A DNA stretch of 64,000 nt. Source: Desulfobacteraceae bacterium. Its GTDB lineage: Bacteria; Desulfobacterota; DSM-4660; Desulfatiglandales; Desulfatiglandaceae. The notes beneath the pieces were generated by a model. That model made no database searches. It saw only the letters and a list, made by a program, of their open reading frames with translations, and was not told where the DNA came from. This document shows, in pieces, positions 51,649 to 62,357 of the stretch; position 1 is the first letter of the stretch; the number at the start of each line of letters is the position of its first letter. Location of the stretch: the NCBI GenBank assembly GCA_016844935.1, contig JAERTK010000143.1, positions 1-64,000 of the forward strand, read 5' to 3'. The position numbers and the translations under genes are program-made.

Positions 51649-52707
51649 TCAAGGTCTTGGGCTATCCCGCTGAGGAAGGGGGTCCACAAAATTCATAGAC
51701 GGAATTTGTAAATTCCAGCCATTGAACCTCAGGAACCTCTCAAAGTGCCACATGTCGCTAACCTCACGATTCCAGGGTTTGAGGCTGGTGTAGAAACGGG
51801 TGCCCGTAACGCGGCTGTCGCCGTAAATCTTGTCCGTGCCCACGAAAAAATCGAGACTGATGAGGCTCATGGTGAGCGTCTCCCACGGTTTGAATGCGCC
51901 TTTCACCAGGCCCCTGTAAGGCCATGTATCGTAATAAAGACTGGTGGTCCGGCCCATTCCTGCGGGGATTTTCTCCAAGTCTGCCATGGGCACCAGTGAT
52001 ATCTCAATTTTTTCTTGAAAGTCCGGTCCGGGAAACCTGGCCGCATTAACTACCTCCAGATCCATGACCCGATGAACCCCTGGGCGCAGGTGTACCAGGA
52101 GCTTTGATTCCTCAAACGACTGAAAATCCAGTAATCCGGGGAGCGTTTCGCCATAGACTTGGATCGCTTCTTCAGGGTTCCAATCTTTGGGGTATGCGTT
52201 TTCATCCAGGTACCGGGTCGGGATGGTGACGACGTAGCAGCCGCAGGTCCCTGATGTGGTAAAAAGAACGGGCCGGTTGTTTTGATCCAGGGTAATGACA
52301 AACAAAAGGCCGGGGTTTTTTCCAGCGGTCAGGTAAAAGGGTATAAGGCTTAAAGGGACTTCGGGAAAATGGATGCGATAAATGAGATTGGTGTAGGTCC
52401 CCTTTGATGTGTTAAATTTCCGGCTCATCCAGTACAAGGCCGGTTTTTCCACGTCCACGTAGATTTCTTCCTCACTGTGCCTGTTGTATCTGACGCTGGG
52501 TGCGCCGATCCTATTTTGTGAATTCTCATACCCATAGGCCAGAAAGGCCGGAGCAAACTGGGCCGCCAAGGAGGTCCGCGACTGCCCGGCTGTGTAAACC
52601 ACGGGGTTCCCGCTGCGGGAAACGAATTCCATGGGGGCACAGGACAAAAGAAAAAGGACCGGTACCAGAAAAACTGCCATTTTGAACGATCTCAAAAGTT
52701 TCATCAT
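51649..52707 (-). CDS. Lipoprotein of unknown function
   Basis: This 352-aa protein has a clear lipoprotein signal (residues 1-23, lipobox FLLSC). I do not recognise a domain in the mature part, which is mostly beta-like with aromatic residues, a CGC motif (GTCGCYVV at about 158), and Trp-rich C-terminal third (DMWHFERFLRFNGWNL). It is transcribed alone, in front of a 268-base gap. A minus-strand TTGACA (52873-52868 region) with AAGAAT 17 bases on could be a distant promoter, weakly supported. Confidence 0.75.
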   Translation of the reverse strand: MMKLLRSFKMAVFLVPVLFLLSCAPMEFVSRSGNPVVYTAGQSRTSLAAQFAPAFLAYGYENSQNRIGAPSVRYNRHSEEEIYVDVEKPALYWMSRKFNTSKGTYTNLIYRIHFPEVPLSLIPFYLTAGKNPGLLFVITLDQNNRPVLFTTSGTCGCYVVTIPTRYLDENAYPKDWNPEEAIQVYGETLPGLLDFQSFEESKLLVHLRPGVHRVMDLEVVNAARFPGPDFQEKIEISLVPMADLEKIPAGMGRTTSLYYDTWPYRGLVKGAFKPWETLTMSLISLDFFVGTDKIYGDSRVTGTRFYTSLKPWNREVSDMWHFERFLRFNGWNLQIPSMNFVDPLPQRDSPRP

Positions 52708-52975
52708 ACCCGTCTGGCCTTTTCCATTATGTGCCTAATCCGCCGGTATATTGAAGACGCTCACATTGCCAAGAAAATTGCAATGGCCTTTCTCGAAAAA
52801 ATGACATAAAATCAGCGAAACTTGAGGGCCGTGCCGATTCTTGCGCCCATCCCCCCTTTTGTCAAGCGTAACAGTTAAGGGTTTAGAAGCAAAGCGCTGG
52901 GCCCCGGGAAAAAATGACCCCTGAATAGACAGATTAGAGGGTTCCAGATTATGATGGGAACCATCATGGCGAGGA

Positions 52976-54697
52976 GTGAAAAAATTGAAAAACCGACCAC
53001 CGGAAAACGATCAGGATATGGGAAACAGTCGTGGGGTTCTGCCCCTGGACGGCACATTTTTTGATGGTCTGCATGGCCTTTCAGGCCCTAAGGCCTTGGA
53101 AAGAGTCTTAAAGCACCCGGATTGCCCCCGTTTGATCCAGACCATGTCCAGCGAGGATTTTTTCTGGCTGATCAGCAAGGTGGGCGCGGATGGGTCCCTT
53201 GAATTGTTAAGATTGGCTTCTCTGGATCAGTGGCAATATATCCTTGATGTGGAATCCTGGCAGAAGGACCGCATGGAAATGAACCGCACGGGCGGATGGA
53301 TCCGGCGGATGCTGGCAGCCGACCCGAAACGATTTGCGAAATGGATTTTTTATGAAGGGCAGGGGTTTGTTTACTATTACCTCTACCGAAACATCGTGGT
53401 GGAAGTAAAGGATGAAGATGAGGAAAATTTTGAGCCGGGGCCTGAATTTTTTACCATTGACGGGTTTTTCTACATTCGGGCGATACAGGAAGATCAGCGG
53501 GAAACCATTGAAACCCTGCTTCGAACAATTGCCGAGGAGGACACCCTTAAATACCAGGGACTCATCACGGGGCTTGCCGGCGTACTCCCGGCGGAACTTG
53601 AAGAGAGCATTTACCGCATGAGAAACGTTCGACTGGCGGAGCATGGCTTCATCCCCCGGGAAGAGGCCATTGCCGTGTATGCACCACTGGACCCGCAGCG
53701 CCTTAGAAAAAACACACAGAATCCCACAGAAGAACCGGTTTCAGGGCCAGAAGATCCTGAACTGGTTCCCCGATGGCCCCTGCAAACCGTTCAGGGGCAG
53801 AACCTGTTAGCGAAAACCATTTCGAATCTGTCCGATGCGGAACTTTTAGATCGTATCCGTCTTGAGTTCGCGGGCCTCTGTAACCAGATCGTATCCGCTG
53901 AAGGCCTCATGGACTGGGATATGGATGATCTTGAGGAAATTCAAATGCAGGCGGCCGGTTACCTGAACATGATTTTAAAGGAACAATGCGGTGAGAATTT
54001 AAAAACTGCTGAAAACCTGCTCAGGATGAACCCCCTCGTAATTCTGTTTCGTGCGGGCTTCGGATTGGCTTTAAATCTGAAATGGAGGGCTGAGCGGTGG
54101 TTGAAGGAGTGCTGGTTTCATGGAGCGGGTCTGGAGGCGTCTTTCTGGGGCCAGGAATGGGGGCGTACGCTTACGGGTATTTTAAACAAGAGACCTCTTT
54201 ATTATATGGGGAATGAATCACCCAATGGCTTCAGACATTTTCAATCCCTGTCCGATTTGTCCTCCGCCGCTGCCATCCTGGACCTTCTGGAGGGGCTGGA
54301 CAGCCTCATGAGAGAGTTGACAAAGAAGTACCCACTGGATGCTTCGGACTCTGAACCCTTTGATCTGACTTTTTATCAACTGCTGTTCACCATGTGGGCT
54401 CGGGAACTGCTGGAGCTGGAGTCTGGTTTCAAATCCGTTTCCCTCGAGCAGGCAAAGGGGTTCTTGAGCCTTTTAAGGGCAGGGGATACCGAGCCCCCTT
54501 ACCGCATGTTCGGCTTTGAGGAGCGGTTTCTGAAGGCATTTGAGACCCCTGCCCTGGACCCTGAATCTAACACTTCGAAAAACCTGAGAGACGCATTGGC
54601 ACAAACCTGGCGGGATTTCAGCGACGAGATGGAAACCGTACCAACGGATGCTTTGGATGCGAAATACAGCAAATATATCCTGATTACGGCCTCTTGA
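52976..54697 (+). CDS. DUF6178-family protein
   Basis: This 573-aa soluble protein fits the DUF6178 family pattern known from delta-proteobacteria (GADGSLELLRLASLDQWQYILDVESW, about residue 70, and EGQGFVYYYLYRNI). The function of the family is unknown. No signal peptide, membrane helix or catalytic motif is visible; it is rich in helix. GTG 52976 is the longest start with GAGGA; ATG 53018 is the next. Convergent overlap of 14 bases with the next gene. Confidence 0.78.
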   Translation: MKKLKNRPPENDQDMGNSRGVLPLDGTFFDGLHGLSGPKALERVLKHPDCPRLIQTMSSEDFFWLISKVGADGSLELLRLASLDQWQYILDVESWQKDRMEMNRTGGWIRRMLAADPKRFAKWIFYEGQGFVYYYLYRNIVVEVKDEDEENFEPGPEFFTIDGFFYIRAIQEDQRETIETLLRTIAEEDTLKYQGLITGLAGVLPAELEESIYRMRNVRLAEHGFIPREEAIAVYAPLDPQRLRKNTQNPTEEPVSGPEDPELVPRWPLQTVQGQNLLAKTISNLSDAELLDRIRLEFAGLCNQIVSAEGLMDWDMDDLEEIQMQAAGYLNMILKEQCGENLKTAENLLRMNPLVILFRAGFGLALNLKWRAERWLKECWFHGAGLEASFWGQEWGRTLTGILNKRPLYYMGNESPNGFRHFQSLSDLSSAAAILDLLEGLDSLMRELTKKYPLDASDSEPFDLTFYQLLFTMWARELLELESGFKSVSLEQAKGFLSLLRAGDTEPPYRMFGFEERFLKAFETPALDPESNTSKNLRDALAQTWRDFSDEMETVPTDALDAKYSKYILITAS

Positions 54698-54890
54698 TAA
54701 TCTCCTGTTCGGAAAAACAGCCGGTACGGGTTTTACCCCAGAATGAAAATGTTTTTTCCGCCTGGTAAGGTTTCAGGTGGGTGTATCCATCGTCCATGAA
54801 TCGTTTCAAGGCGGAAATGGGCAGGGAAGCCCCCGCAACCTGCACATCCTGGCCCTCATTCTTTCCGGCGATCAATTCTTCAATTTTCAT
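54684..54890 (-). CDS. Small protein of unknown function
   Basis: This 68-aa protein begins MKIEELIAGKNEGQDVQV and has a central ISALKRFMDDGYTHLKPY and a terminal SFWGKTRTGCFSEQE. I do not recognise a family. AGGTTTTCTT precedes ATG 54890. It lies downstream of the zinc-ribbon gene in the same direction and ends within the DUF6178-like gene. It could act with either neighbour. Confidence 0.6.
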   Translation of the reverse strand: MKIEELIAGKNEGQDVQVAGASLPISALKRFMDDGYTHLKPYQAEKTFSFWGKTRTGCFSEQEIIKRP

Positions 54891-54934
54891 AAGAAAACCT
54901 GTCCTTTCATCCAAAAAAATCGTCTGAATCTGCA

Positions 54935-55318
54935 TTATTTTTCAGCTGTTGCATTATTGGTTTGGGCATGTTTCTCCAGTGTCCCCGCGCTGTACCCGGC
55001 TTTTTCGTAGTTATCGATGGCCCTCATTTTCAGCTGGTTGTCTTTGACCTTTTCCGCATGGGTATCCGCCAGTTCAGCCGCATGACTCCACATCCCTTCC
55101 TTTTCGTAGGAAGCGATCTTCCGGTTGATGTGGGAATGCGTTTCCGAAGTTTCCATGACGGCTGCTCGGCACCAGGAGATGACTTTCCTGACAACATGTC
55201 CGCAATCCGGACATTTTTCAAGGGGTTTGTCGTTAATATTTTGCATATATTCAAAACCATACTGACATTTATTACAAGTTTGGTTTAAATTAACGGGTTC
55301 GTATTCATATATGGGCAT
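54935..55318 (-). CDS. FmdB-type zinc-ribbon protein
   Basis: This 127-aa protein starts with the FmdB-like zinc ribbon (MPIYEYEPVN, C-x2-C in CNKC at about 15-18, and C-x2-C in CPDCG at about 36-39, then VRKVIS). The C-terminal 80 residues are helical and charged. FmdB proteins are thought to be regulators or nucleic-acid-binding factors, with little direct evidence. It lies 60 bases downstream of the cysteine synthase fusion in the same direction. Confidence 0.82.
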   Translation of the reverse strand: MPIYEYEPVNLNQTCNKCQYGFEYMQNINDKPLEKCPDCGHVVRKVISWCRAAVMETSETHSHINRKIASYEKEGMWSHAAELADTHAEKVKDNQLKMRAIDNYEKAGYSAGTLEKHAQTNNATAEK

Positions 55319-55378
55319 GGTGTCAGTTTCCCTTGATACAATGGCTGTCTGGGGGGTGTTCAGGCGGTTCCCCGCGGC

Positions 55379-57682
55379 TTAGGTTCTTCTCCATCGAGGT
55401 CCGTCCTGGGTGTCGATCACCTCAATTCCCATTTTCTCCATTTCCTTCCTGAGATCGTCGGCCGCAGACCAGTCTTTTTGACCCCTGGCCAGTTCCCTTT
55501 TGTTGATGAGTGCCTCCACCTCCGGATCGGCATCGGTGGGTTCAAGGTCCATGAAGCCCAGGACCGAATTGATTCGCTCAAGAGCCGCCAGCACCTTTTC
55601 CCGGTCTGAAACGGCCAGGCCCCTTTGATCCGCCTTCAGGTTGATGTTGCGGGTAAAGCGAAAAAGGGCTGCTAGTCCTGCGGCCACATTGAAATCATCG
55701 TCCATTGCCGCCACAAACTCCTGTTTCAGGGCATAGATGATCTGGTCGATATCGGGGTTTACAGAGGCCGATTTTGCGAAATACAGTTTTTGAACAAATT
55801 TATCAAGATGGGAAAGGGTGTTTCTGACAGCGGAGAGCTTTGTCTGGGAAAAGAAAATCGGTTTCCGGTAATGCCGGCTGAGTAACCAGTATCGGACTTC
55901 CCTTCCCGTAAACCCTTTTGCCAGAAGATCCCTGAAGGTCAGGTGAACGTTATCAAAGGCATTGGGGCCGCTGAACATGACAGGCTCATTGTGCAGCCAG
56001 TAATTTGCGAGCGGCCTGTCGGTGGCGGCCTGACTGATGGCGATGGCGTTTTCGTGGTGGGGGAATGCCAGGGCCACACCGCTGGTGTGGATATCGTGCG
56101 TGGACCCGAGGGTTTTAAGGGCAATGGTGGCGCACTCAAGATGCCATCCTGGGCGCACATTTCCCCATTTCGTTTTGAAGAAGAGTCCGGATTTCAATTC
56201 GCTGAGGGTGGACCTCTTCAACAGAGTGAAATCTTTTGGGTTTTCCTTTTCATATTGGTCCAGGTCAACGGTTTTCCCGATTCTGATTTTATCCAGGTCC
56301 ACGTTGGAGAGCTTTCCGTAATCCTTGAACCTGGAGATGTCAAAATATATGGAACGCAGCTTTTCATAGGCATATCCCTTCTCCAGAAGGGTCTGGGTAA
56401 GGGCAATCATGTCGTCCACATGTTCGCTGGGCCGGGGGTATTGGGTGGCTTTTACGATGTTGAGGCTGTCCAGATCCGTCATGAAGGAATTGTAAAACAT
56501 ATCGGTAAATTCTTTGAGGGAAACACCCGCCCCTTGGGCCCCTTCGATGGTACGGTCGTCCAGGTCCGTCACATTCATGATGTGGGTTACGCCGTACCCT
56601 TTAAAGGCCATATAGCGGCTGATCAGATCCGAGAAAAGGAGACGTCTGCATTGCACGAGATCAATGACCTCACAAAGGGTGGGACCGCAGGAATAGAGGG
56701 TGACATGATTCTCTTTTACGGGAACGAAATCCTCTTTTTTGCGGGTCATGGTATTGTACACCCGAAGCCCTGATTTCTTTTTGGCCATGAACAGGGGCGT
56801 GCTGAGATATCTCTCGCCGCCATCGGGCAGAATAACCACGATGCGGCCCCGGTCCATCTTTCGGGCCACCTTAAGGGCCACCGCCATGGCAGCACCGGAA
56901 CTCATCCCCACAAAAATCCCTTCTTTTAGAGCCAGCATTCGGGTGACTTCAAATGCGTCTTCATCTTCAATTTTGATGATCTGGTCTGCCCGCTCTTTTT
57001 CGAATATACCCGGTTGGTACGACTCTTTCATGTTTTTGAGGCCCTGGATTTTGTGCCCCAGATACGGTTCAACGCCGACGATCTGTACAGAGGGATCCAA
57101 CTCCCTGAACCGCCTGGAAATGCCCATGAGGGTACCTGTGGTTCCCATGGTGGCCACAATGGCGTTAATCTGCCCTTCCGTCTGCTCCCATATCTCCATG
57201 GCCGTGCTTTCATAGTGGGCCATCCAGTTGGCGTCATTGTTGAATTGATCGGCCAGCCAGAATTTTTCCGGGTTTTCCCGCGCCAGGTTGTAAACATGCT
57301 CAATGGCACCATCGGTTCCCAGGTGTGCCGGGGTGAATTCTATTTTTGCCCCCAGGGCTGCAAGAATTTTGACCCGTTCTTCACTAACCGCTTCGGACAT
57401 GGTCAATAATATATCGTATCCCTTGACGGCGGCCACCATGGCCAGACCGATCCCCGTGTTGCCGCTGGTGGCCTCCAGAATGGTCTTGTCTTTCTTCAAT
57501 GCCCCTGATTCTTCGGCCATTTCAATCATCTTCAGGGCTGGCCGGTCCTTGACGGATCCACCGGGGTTAAACCCCTCCAGCTTGGCCAGTATCTCCACAT
57601 CCTTGCTGGGTGTAAGCCGGGTAATGGATACCAGCGGAGTATTGCCGATTTTACCGAGAATATTGTTGTAATGATGGGTCAT
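55379..57682 (-). CDS. Cysteine synthase fused to inactive CysRS-like domain
   Basis: This 767-aa protein has two full enzyme-like parts. Residues 1-305 form a CysM/CysK-type O-acetylserine sulfhydrylase with PLP K45 in GGSVKDRP, EATSGNTGIG (70-79) and MGTTGTLMG. Residues 306-767 align end to end with cysteinyl-tRNA synthetase (SCGPT at 331-335, NVTDLDD, GWHLEC, FPHHEN, terminal WRRT), but HIGH is DLVQ (341-344) and KMSKS is lost (MFSGP, 569-573). Of the four zinc ligands known in E. coli CysRS, C332, C517 and H542 remain while the Glu is A546. The tRNA-synthetase part should not activate cysteine, but may still bind it or tRNA. The fusion is a single intact frame; Lys45 and the PLP pocket support real synthase activity. 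Confidence 0.92.
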   Translation of the reverse strand: MTHHYNNILGKIGNTPLVSITRLTPSKDVEILAKLEGFNPGGSVKDRPALKMIEMAEESGALKKDKTILEATSGNTGIGLAMVAAVKGYDILLTMSEAVSEERVKILAALGAKIEFTPAHLGTDGAIEHVYNLARENPEKFWLADQFNNDANWMAHYESTAMEIWEQTEGQINAIVATMGTTGTLMGISRRFRELDPSVQIVGVEPYLGHKIQGLKNMKESYQPGIFEKERADQIIKIEDEDAFEVTRMLALKEGIFVGMSSGAAMAVALKVARKMDRGRIVVILPDGGERYLSTPLFMAKKKSGLRVYNTMTRKKEDFVPVKENHVTLYSCGPTLCEVIDLVQCRRLLFSDLISRYMAFKGYGVTHIMNVTDLDDRTIEGAQGAGVSLKEFTDMFYNSFMTDLDSLNIVKATQYPRPSEHVDDMIALTQTLLEKGYAYEKLRSIYFDISRFKDYGKLSNVDLDKIRIGKTVDLDQYEKENPKDFTLLKRSTLSELKSGLFFKTKWGNVRPGWHLECATIALKTLGSTHDIHTSGVALAFPHHENAIAISQAATDRPLANYWLHNEPVMFSGPNAFDNVHLTFRDLLAKGFTGREVRYWLLSRHYRKPIFFSQTKLSAVRNTLSHLDKFVQKLYFAKSASVNPDIDQIIYALKQEFVAAMDDDFNVAAGLAALFRFTRNINLKADQRGLAVSDREKVLAALERINSVLGFMDLEPTDADPEVEALINKRELARGQKDWSAADDLRKEMEKMGIEVIDTQDGPRWRRT

Positions 57683-57849
57683 GTTTTCTTTGCCTTTTCC
57701 TCGCCACTTACAATGGGCCCGACATGCGGGCTGTTGATAATTTCTTGACCCTCGCTTTATGCCTTGATAACCTGCCCCTCATCTTTCGACGATTCATGCA
57801 AATACAGGCGGGAACAAGAAGCCCCGTTTGATGCGCAGGAGGCCTAAAA

Positions 57850-58806
57850 ATGAAGATACTGGTCACCGGCGGCGCCGGGTTTATCGGTTCCAATGTGGTG
57901 GACGGGTACATTGACGCCGGGCACGAGGTTTTAATCCTGGATAACCTTTACACCGGAAAACGGTCAAACGTCAACCCACAAGCGCGATTCTATGAACTGG
58001 ATATCCGTTCCCCTGAAGCTGCTAATGTCATTTTAGAGGAGCAACCCGATATCCTAAATCATCATGCGGCGCAGATGAGTGTTCCAGCTTCGGTTTCAAA
58101 CCCTGGGTTTGATGCGGATGTGAACATCAGGGGGTTTCTCAATCTTCTGGAAGCGGCCGTTAAATCGGGTGTCAAAAAGATTCTTTTTATTTCTTCAGGT
58201 GGCGCCATTTACGGAGAGGCCGATGAATATCCCACATCCGAGTCCTACATTCCAAAACCCCTTTCTCCTTATGCCATCACGAAATATGCCTCTGAACACT
58301 ACCTGGCATACTACCGTCACCAATATGGACTTGATTACACCACTTTGAGATATGCCAATGTTTACGGTCCCCGTCAGATACCCCACGGCGAGGCGGGCGT
58401 TGTGGCGATTTTCATGAATAACCTCATTAAAGGGACCCCATCCATGTTGAATCATTTTCCGGAGGATGACCGGGGCATGGTGAGGGATTATTGCTTTGTG
58501 GGCGATGTGGTCAAAGCCAATCTTGCGGCATTGAACCGGGGGAACGGTGGTTTTTTCAACATCGGCACAGGGCAGGGGACTAAAACCGGTGATCTCTATG
58601 AAACAATTTTGAAGGCTATGAAGAAGACGGGAAAGCCGGTGGCGGAAGAAATGTTTGTCATGAAAAAGCAGCTGGCCCGCCCCGGGGATTTGAAAAAGAG
58701 CTGTCTGGTTATCCAAAAGGCGGCTGACATTCTGGCGTGGAAACCGAAAGTTCAACTGAGTACGGGTATCCGTGAAACCTTGAAATGGCGGTTGCATGGT
58801 ACCTGA
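57850..58806 (+). CDS. NAD-dependent sugar-nucleotide epimerase (GalE-like)
   Basis: This 318-aa short-chain dehydrogenase has GGAGFIGSNVVDGYI (NAD binding), and the Y-x3-K active site in SPYAITKYASEHY with Ser in ISSGGAIYGE. It resembles UDP-glucose 4-epimerase. The product may serve surface polysaccharide or LPS synthesis. GGAGG lies seven bases before the ATG. A terminal segment (KSCLVIQKAADILAWKPKV) is typical. Confidence 0.92.
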   Translation: MKILVTGGAGFIGSNVVDGYIDAGHEVLILDNLYTGKRSNVNPQARFYELDIRSPEAANVILEEQPDILNHHAAQMSVPASVSNPGFDADVNIRGFLNLLEAAVKSGVKKILFISSGGAIYGEADEYPTSESYIPKPLSPYAITKYASEHYLAYYRHQYGLDYTTLRYANVYGPRQIPHGEAGVVAIFMNNLIKGTPSMLNHFPEDDRGMVRDYCFVGDVVKANLAALNRGNGGFFNIGTGQGTKTGDLYETILKAMKKTGKPVAEEMFVMKKQLARPGDLKKSCLVIQKAADILAWKPKVQLSTGIRETLKWRLHGT

Positions 58807-59164
58807 TCCGACCCCATATTCCTCTTTCACTATTTGTCCTCCCATGTTTTTTAACCATTGCCCTTGACATTCCAAGGGTCGATATTAATTTTCAGTGCAT
58901 CGGGACCTTGAAGACAACACGCTTTTTTGTTGCAATCTTAAGGGTCTTTGGAGTTATTCCTTTTTAGAACAAAGGACCATGCAACCTTCGTCTGTTGGCA
59001 TCTACCATGTTGCTCGGCGCAATTTTCCTAAAGGTTACTCTAATTCTGCCGGGGAAAATGAACAGGGTTGTCTGAAGTCGTTCAGGTGAGAGGATGTAAG
59101 GTTTTTGGGTAAACCATATGGCGTTTGTGCAAAAAAACACTATTTGACAGAGGAGAGAAGAGAA
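58807..59164. other. 358-bp region upstream of groES
   Basis: The promoter of groES-groEL must lie here. A TTGACA is at 58864-58869 but without a good -10 at 16-18 bp. I found no CIRCE element (TTAGCACTC-N9-GAGTGCTAA) and no sigma32-type CCCCAT box. The ribosome site AGGAGAGAAGAG is directly before the groES ATG. Confidence 0.45.
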
Positions 59165-59452
59165 ATGAAAGTAAAACCGTTGCATGACCGTGTTATTGTA
59201 AAAAGAGTCGAGGAAGAAGAAAAAACCAAGGGTGGCATCATTATTCCCGATACAGCCAAGGAAAAACCTGTTGAAGGTGAGATTCTTGCGGTTGGTGAAG
59301 GAAAAGTGGGAGATGATGGCAAGAAAATCGCCCTGGAAGTGAAACCCGGAGATAAAGTTCTGTTCGGAAAATATGCCGGAACCGAGATCCAGATCGACGG
59401 TGAAGAGCATCTGATCATGAGAGAAGACGATATCATTGCCATCGTAGAGTAG
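59165..59452 (+). CDS. groES: Co-chaperonin GroES
   Basis: This 95-aa protein is the lid of the GroEL chamber. It has the start [18 protein letters not shown], the mobile loop [16 protein letters not shown], and the conserved [14 protein letters not shown]. Length is standard. ATG 59165 has a strong ribosome site; the longer frame to 59105 is not needed. It lies 77 bases before groEL. Confidence 0.97.
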   Translation: MKVKPLHDRVIVKRVEEEEKTKGGIIIPDTAKEKPVEGEILAVGEGKVGDDGKKIALEVKPGDKVLFGKYAGTEIQIDGEEHLIMREDDIIAIVE

Positions 59453-59505
59453 GCGTTTTTTAGGAAAACGTACTTCTATTGGCGTAACAGCAGGATTTGC
59501 ATTAA

Positions 59506-61191
<1,686 letters not shown>

Positions 61192-61242
61192 ACAGCCAAT
61201 CGACGCTGTAACGGCTCAACCATTTTTAATGTGATAAGACTG

Positions 61243-61282
61243 CGCTCGGGGAAATGAGTTATATCCCCGGGCGTTTTTTTTT
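61243..61282 (+). terminator. Rho-independent terminator of groES-groEL
   Basis: CGCTCGGGGA pairs with TCCCCGGGCG (10-bp stem, one G-U pair) around an 11-base loop, followed by nine T residues. Confidence 0.88.
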
Positions 61283-61355
61283 GCCCGCCCGAAGTCCGGG
61301 AAAACAAGGGAAAAGGACAAGGTTGTTTACTTTTTGACCCAATTCCACTAGACAT

Positions 61356-62357
61356 ATGAAAAATCTCAATTCAGGGGGGAAGAAGGTGGCGCCACTTTCA
61401 GATCAAACGGTTCTGGTGACGGGTTCAGCCGGGTTTATCGGTTTCCATCTTTCAAGGAAACTGCTGGAAATGGGGTATCAGGTTGTGGGAGTTGACAACC
61501 TGAACACCTACTACGATGTGAAGCTCAAGAAGGCGCGGCTCGATCTGCTGAACCCGCACGAGAAGTTCCGGTTTGTTAGAGGAGAGATACAGGACCTTCC
61601 GGCCATGCGGCAGGTATTCGGGGAGCACAAGATTACCCGGGTCTGTAATCTGGCGGCTCAGGCAGGAGTCAGGCATTCCCTGAAAGATCCATTTTCATAC
61701 CAGAAAAGCAATATTGAGGGTTTCCTGAACCTGCTTGAAATGGCCCGGGAGTTCGGGGTGGAAAACTTTGTCTACGCTTCGTCCTCCTCCGTATACGGAA
61801 AAAACAAAAATAACCCTTACCGCGTGGAAGACCGGGTTGATAACCCCATCAGTCTCTATGCGGCCACAAAAAAGGCCAACGAACTCATGGCCCACGCCTA
61901 CAGCCACCTGTACACGATTCCCTGCACGGGGCTCAGGTTTTTTACCGTATACGGCCCGTGGGGCCGGCCGGACATGGCACTTTTCCTCTTTACGGACGCC
62001 ATCCTCCACAACCGTCCCATCAACGTTTTCAATTATGGCGATATGCGGCGGGACTTTACCTATATTGATGATATCGTGGCCGGCACCATCAGCGCCATCG
62101 AAAGACCGGCACCGTACGAAATTTATAACCTGGGAAATTCCGATTCCACAACATTGATGGATTTTATTGGAGCCATTGAATTAGAGCTGGGGAGGGAAGC
62201 GGAAAAAAACATGCTTCCCATGCAACCTGGCGATGTGGCCGAAACATCCGCCGACATTACAAAATCGAGAGAGATGCTGGGGTTCTCCCCGAAAACGCCC
62301 CTGAAGAAAGGCATCAGGGCATTTATCGCCTGGTATCGGGAATATTACGGCGTTTAA
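61356..62357 (+). CDS. UDP-glucuronate 4-epimerase-like enzyme
   Basis: This 333-aa SDR enzyme has GSAGFIGFHLSRKLLEMGY, DNLNTYYDVKLKKARL, the catalytic Y-x3-K in SLYAATKKANE with SSSSVYG, and RFFTVYGPWGRPDMA, the pattern of UDP-glucuronate or UDP-GlcNAcA 4-epimerases. It provides a sugar nucleotide for surface polysaccharide. The N-terminal 15 residues may be extra, with GTG 61386 as alternative start. It ends with a 4-base tail overlap with the TraB gene. Confidence 0.92.
   Translation: MKNLNSGGKKVAPLSDQTVLVTGSAGFIGFHLSRKLLEMGYQVVGVDNLNTYYDVKLKKARLDLLNPHEKFRFVRGEIQDLPAMRQVFGEHKITRVCNLAAQAGVRHSLKDPFSYQKSNIEGFLNLLEMAREFGVENFVYASSSSVYGKNKNNPYRVEDRVDNPISLYAATKKANELMAHAYSHLYTIPCTGLRFFTVYGPWGRPDMALFLFTDAILHNRPINVFNYGDMRRDFTYIDDIVAGTISAIERPAPYEIYNLGNSDSTTLMDFIGAIELELGREAEKNMLPMQPGDVAETSADITKSREMLGFSPKTPLKKGIRAFIAWYREYYGV

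Noticed and set aside
58807-59164. CIRCE or sigma32 control of groES-groEL
   Set aside because: Neither the CIRCE inverted repeat nor a CCCCAT box is present in the sequence.
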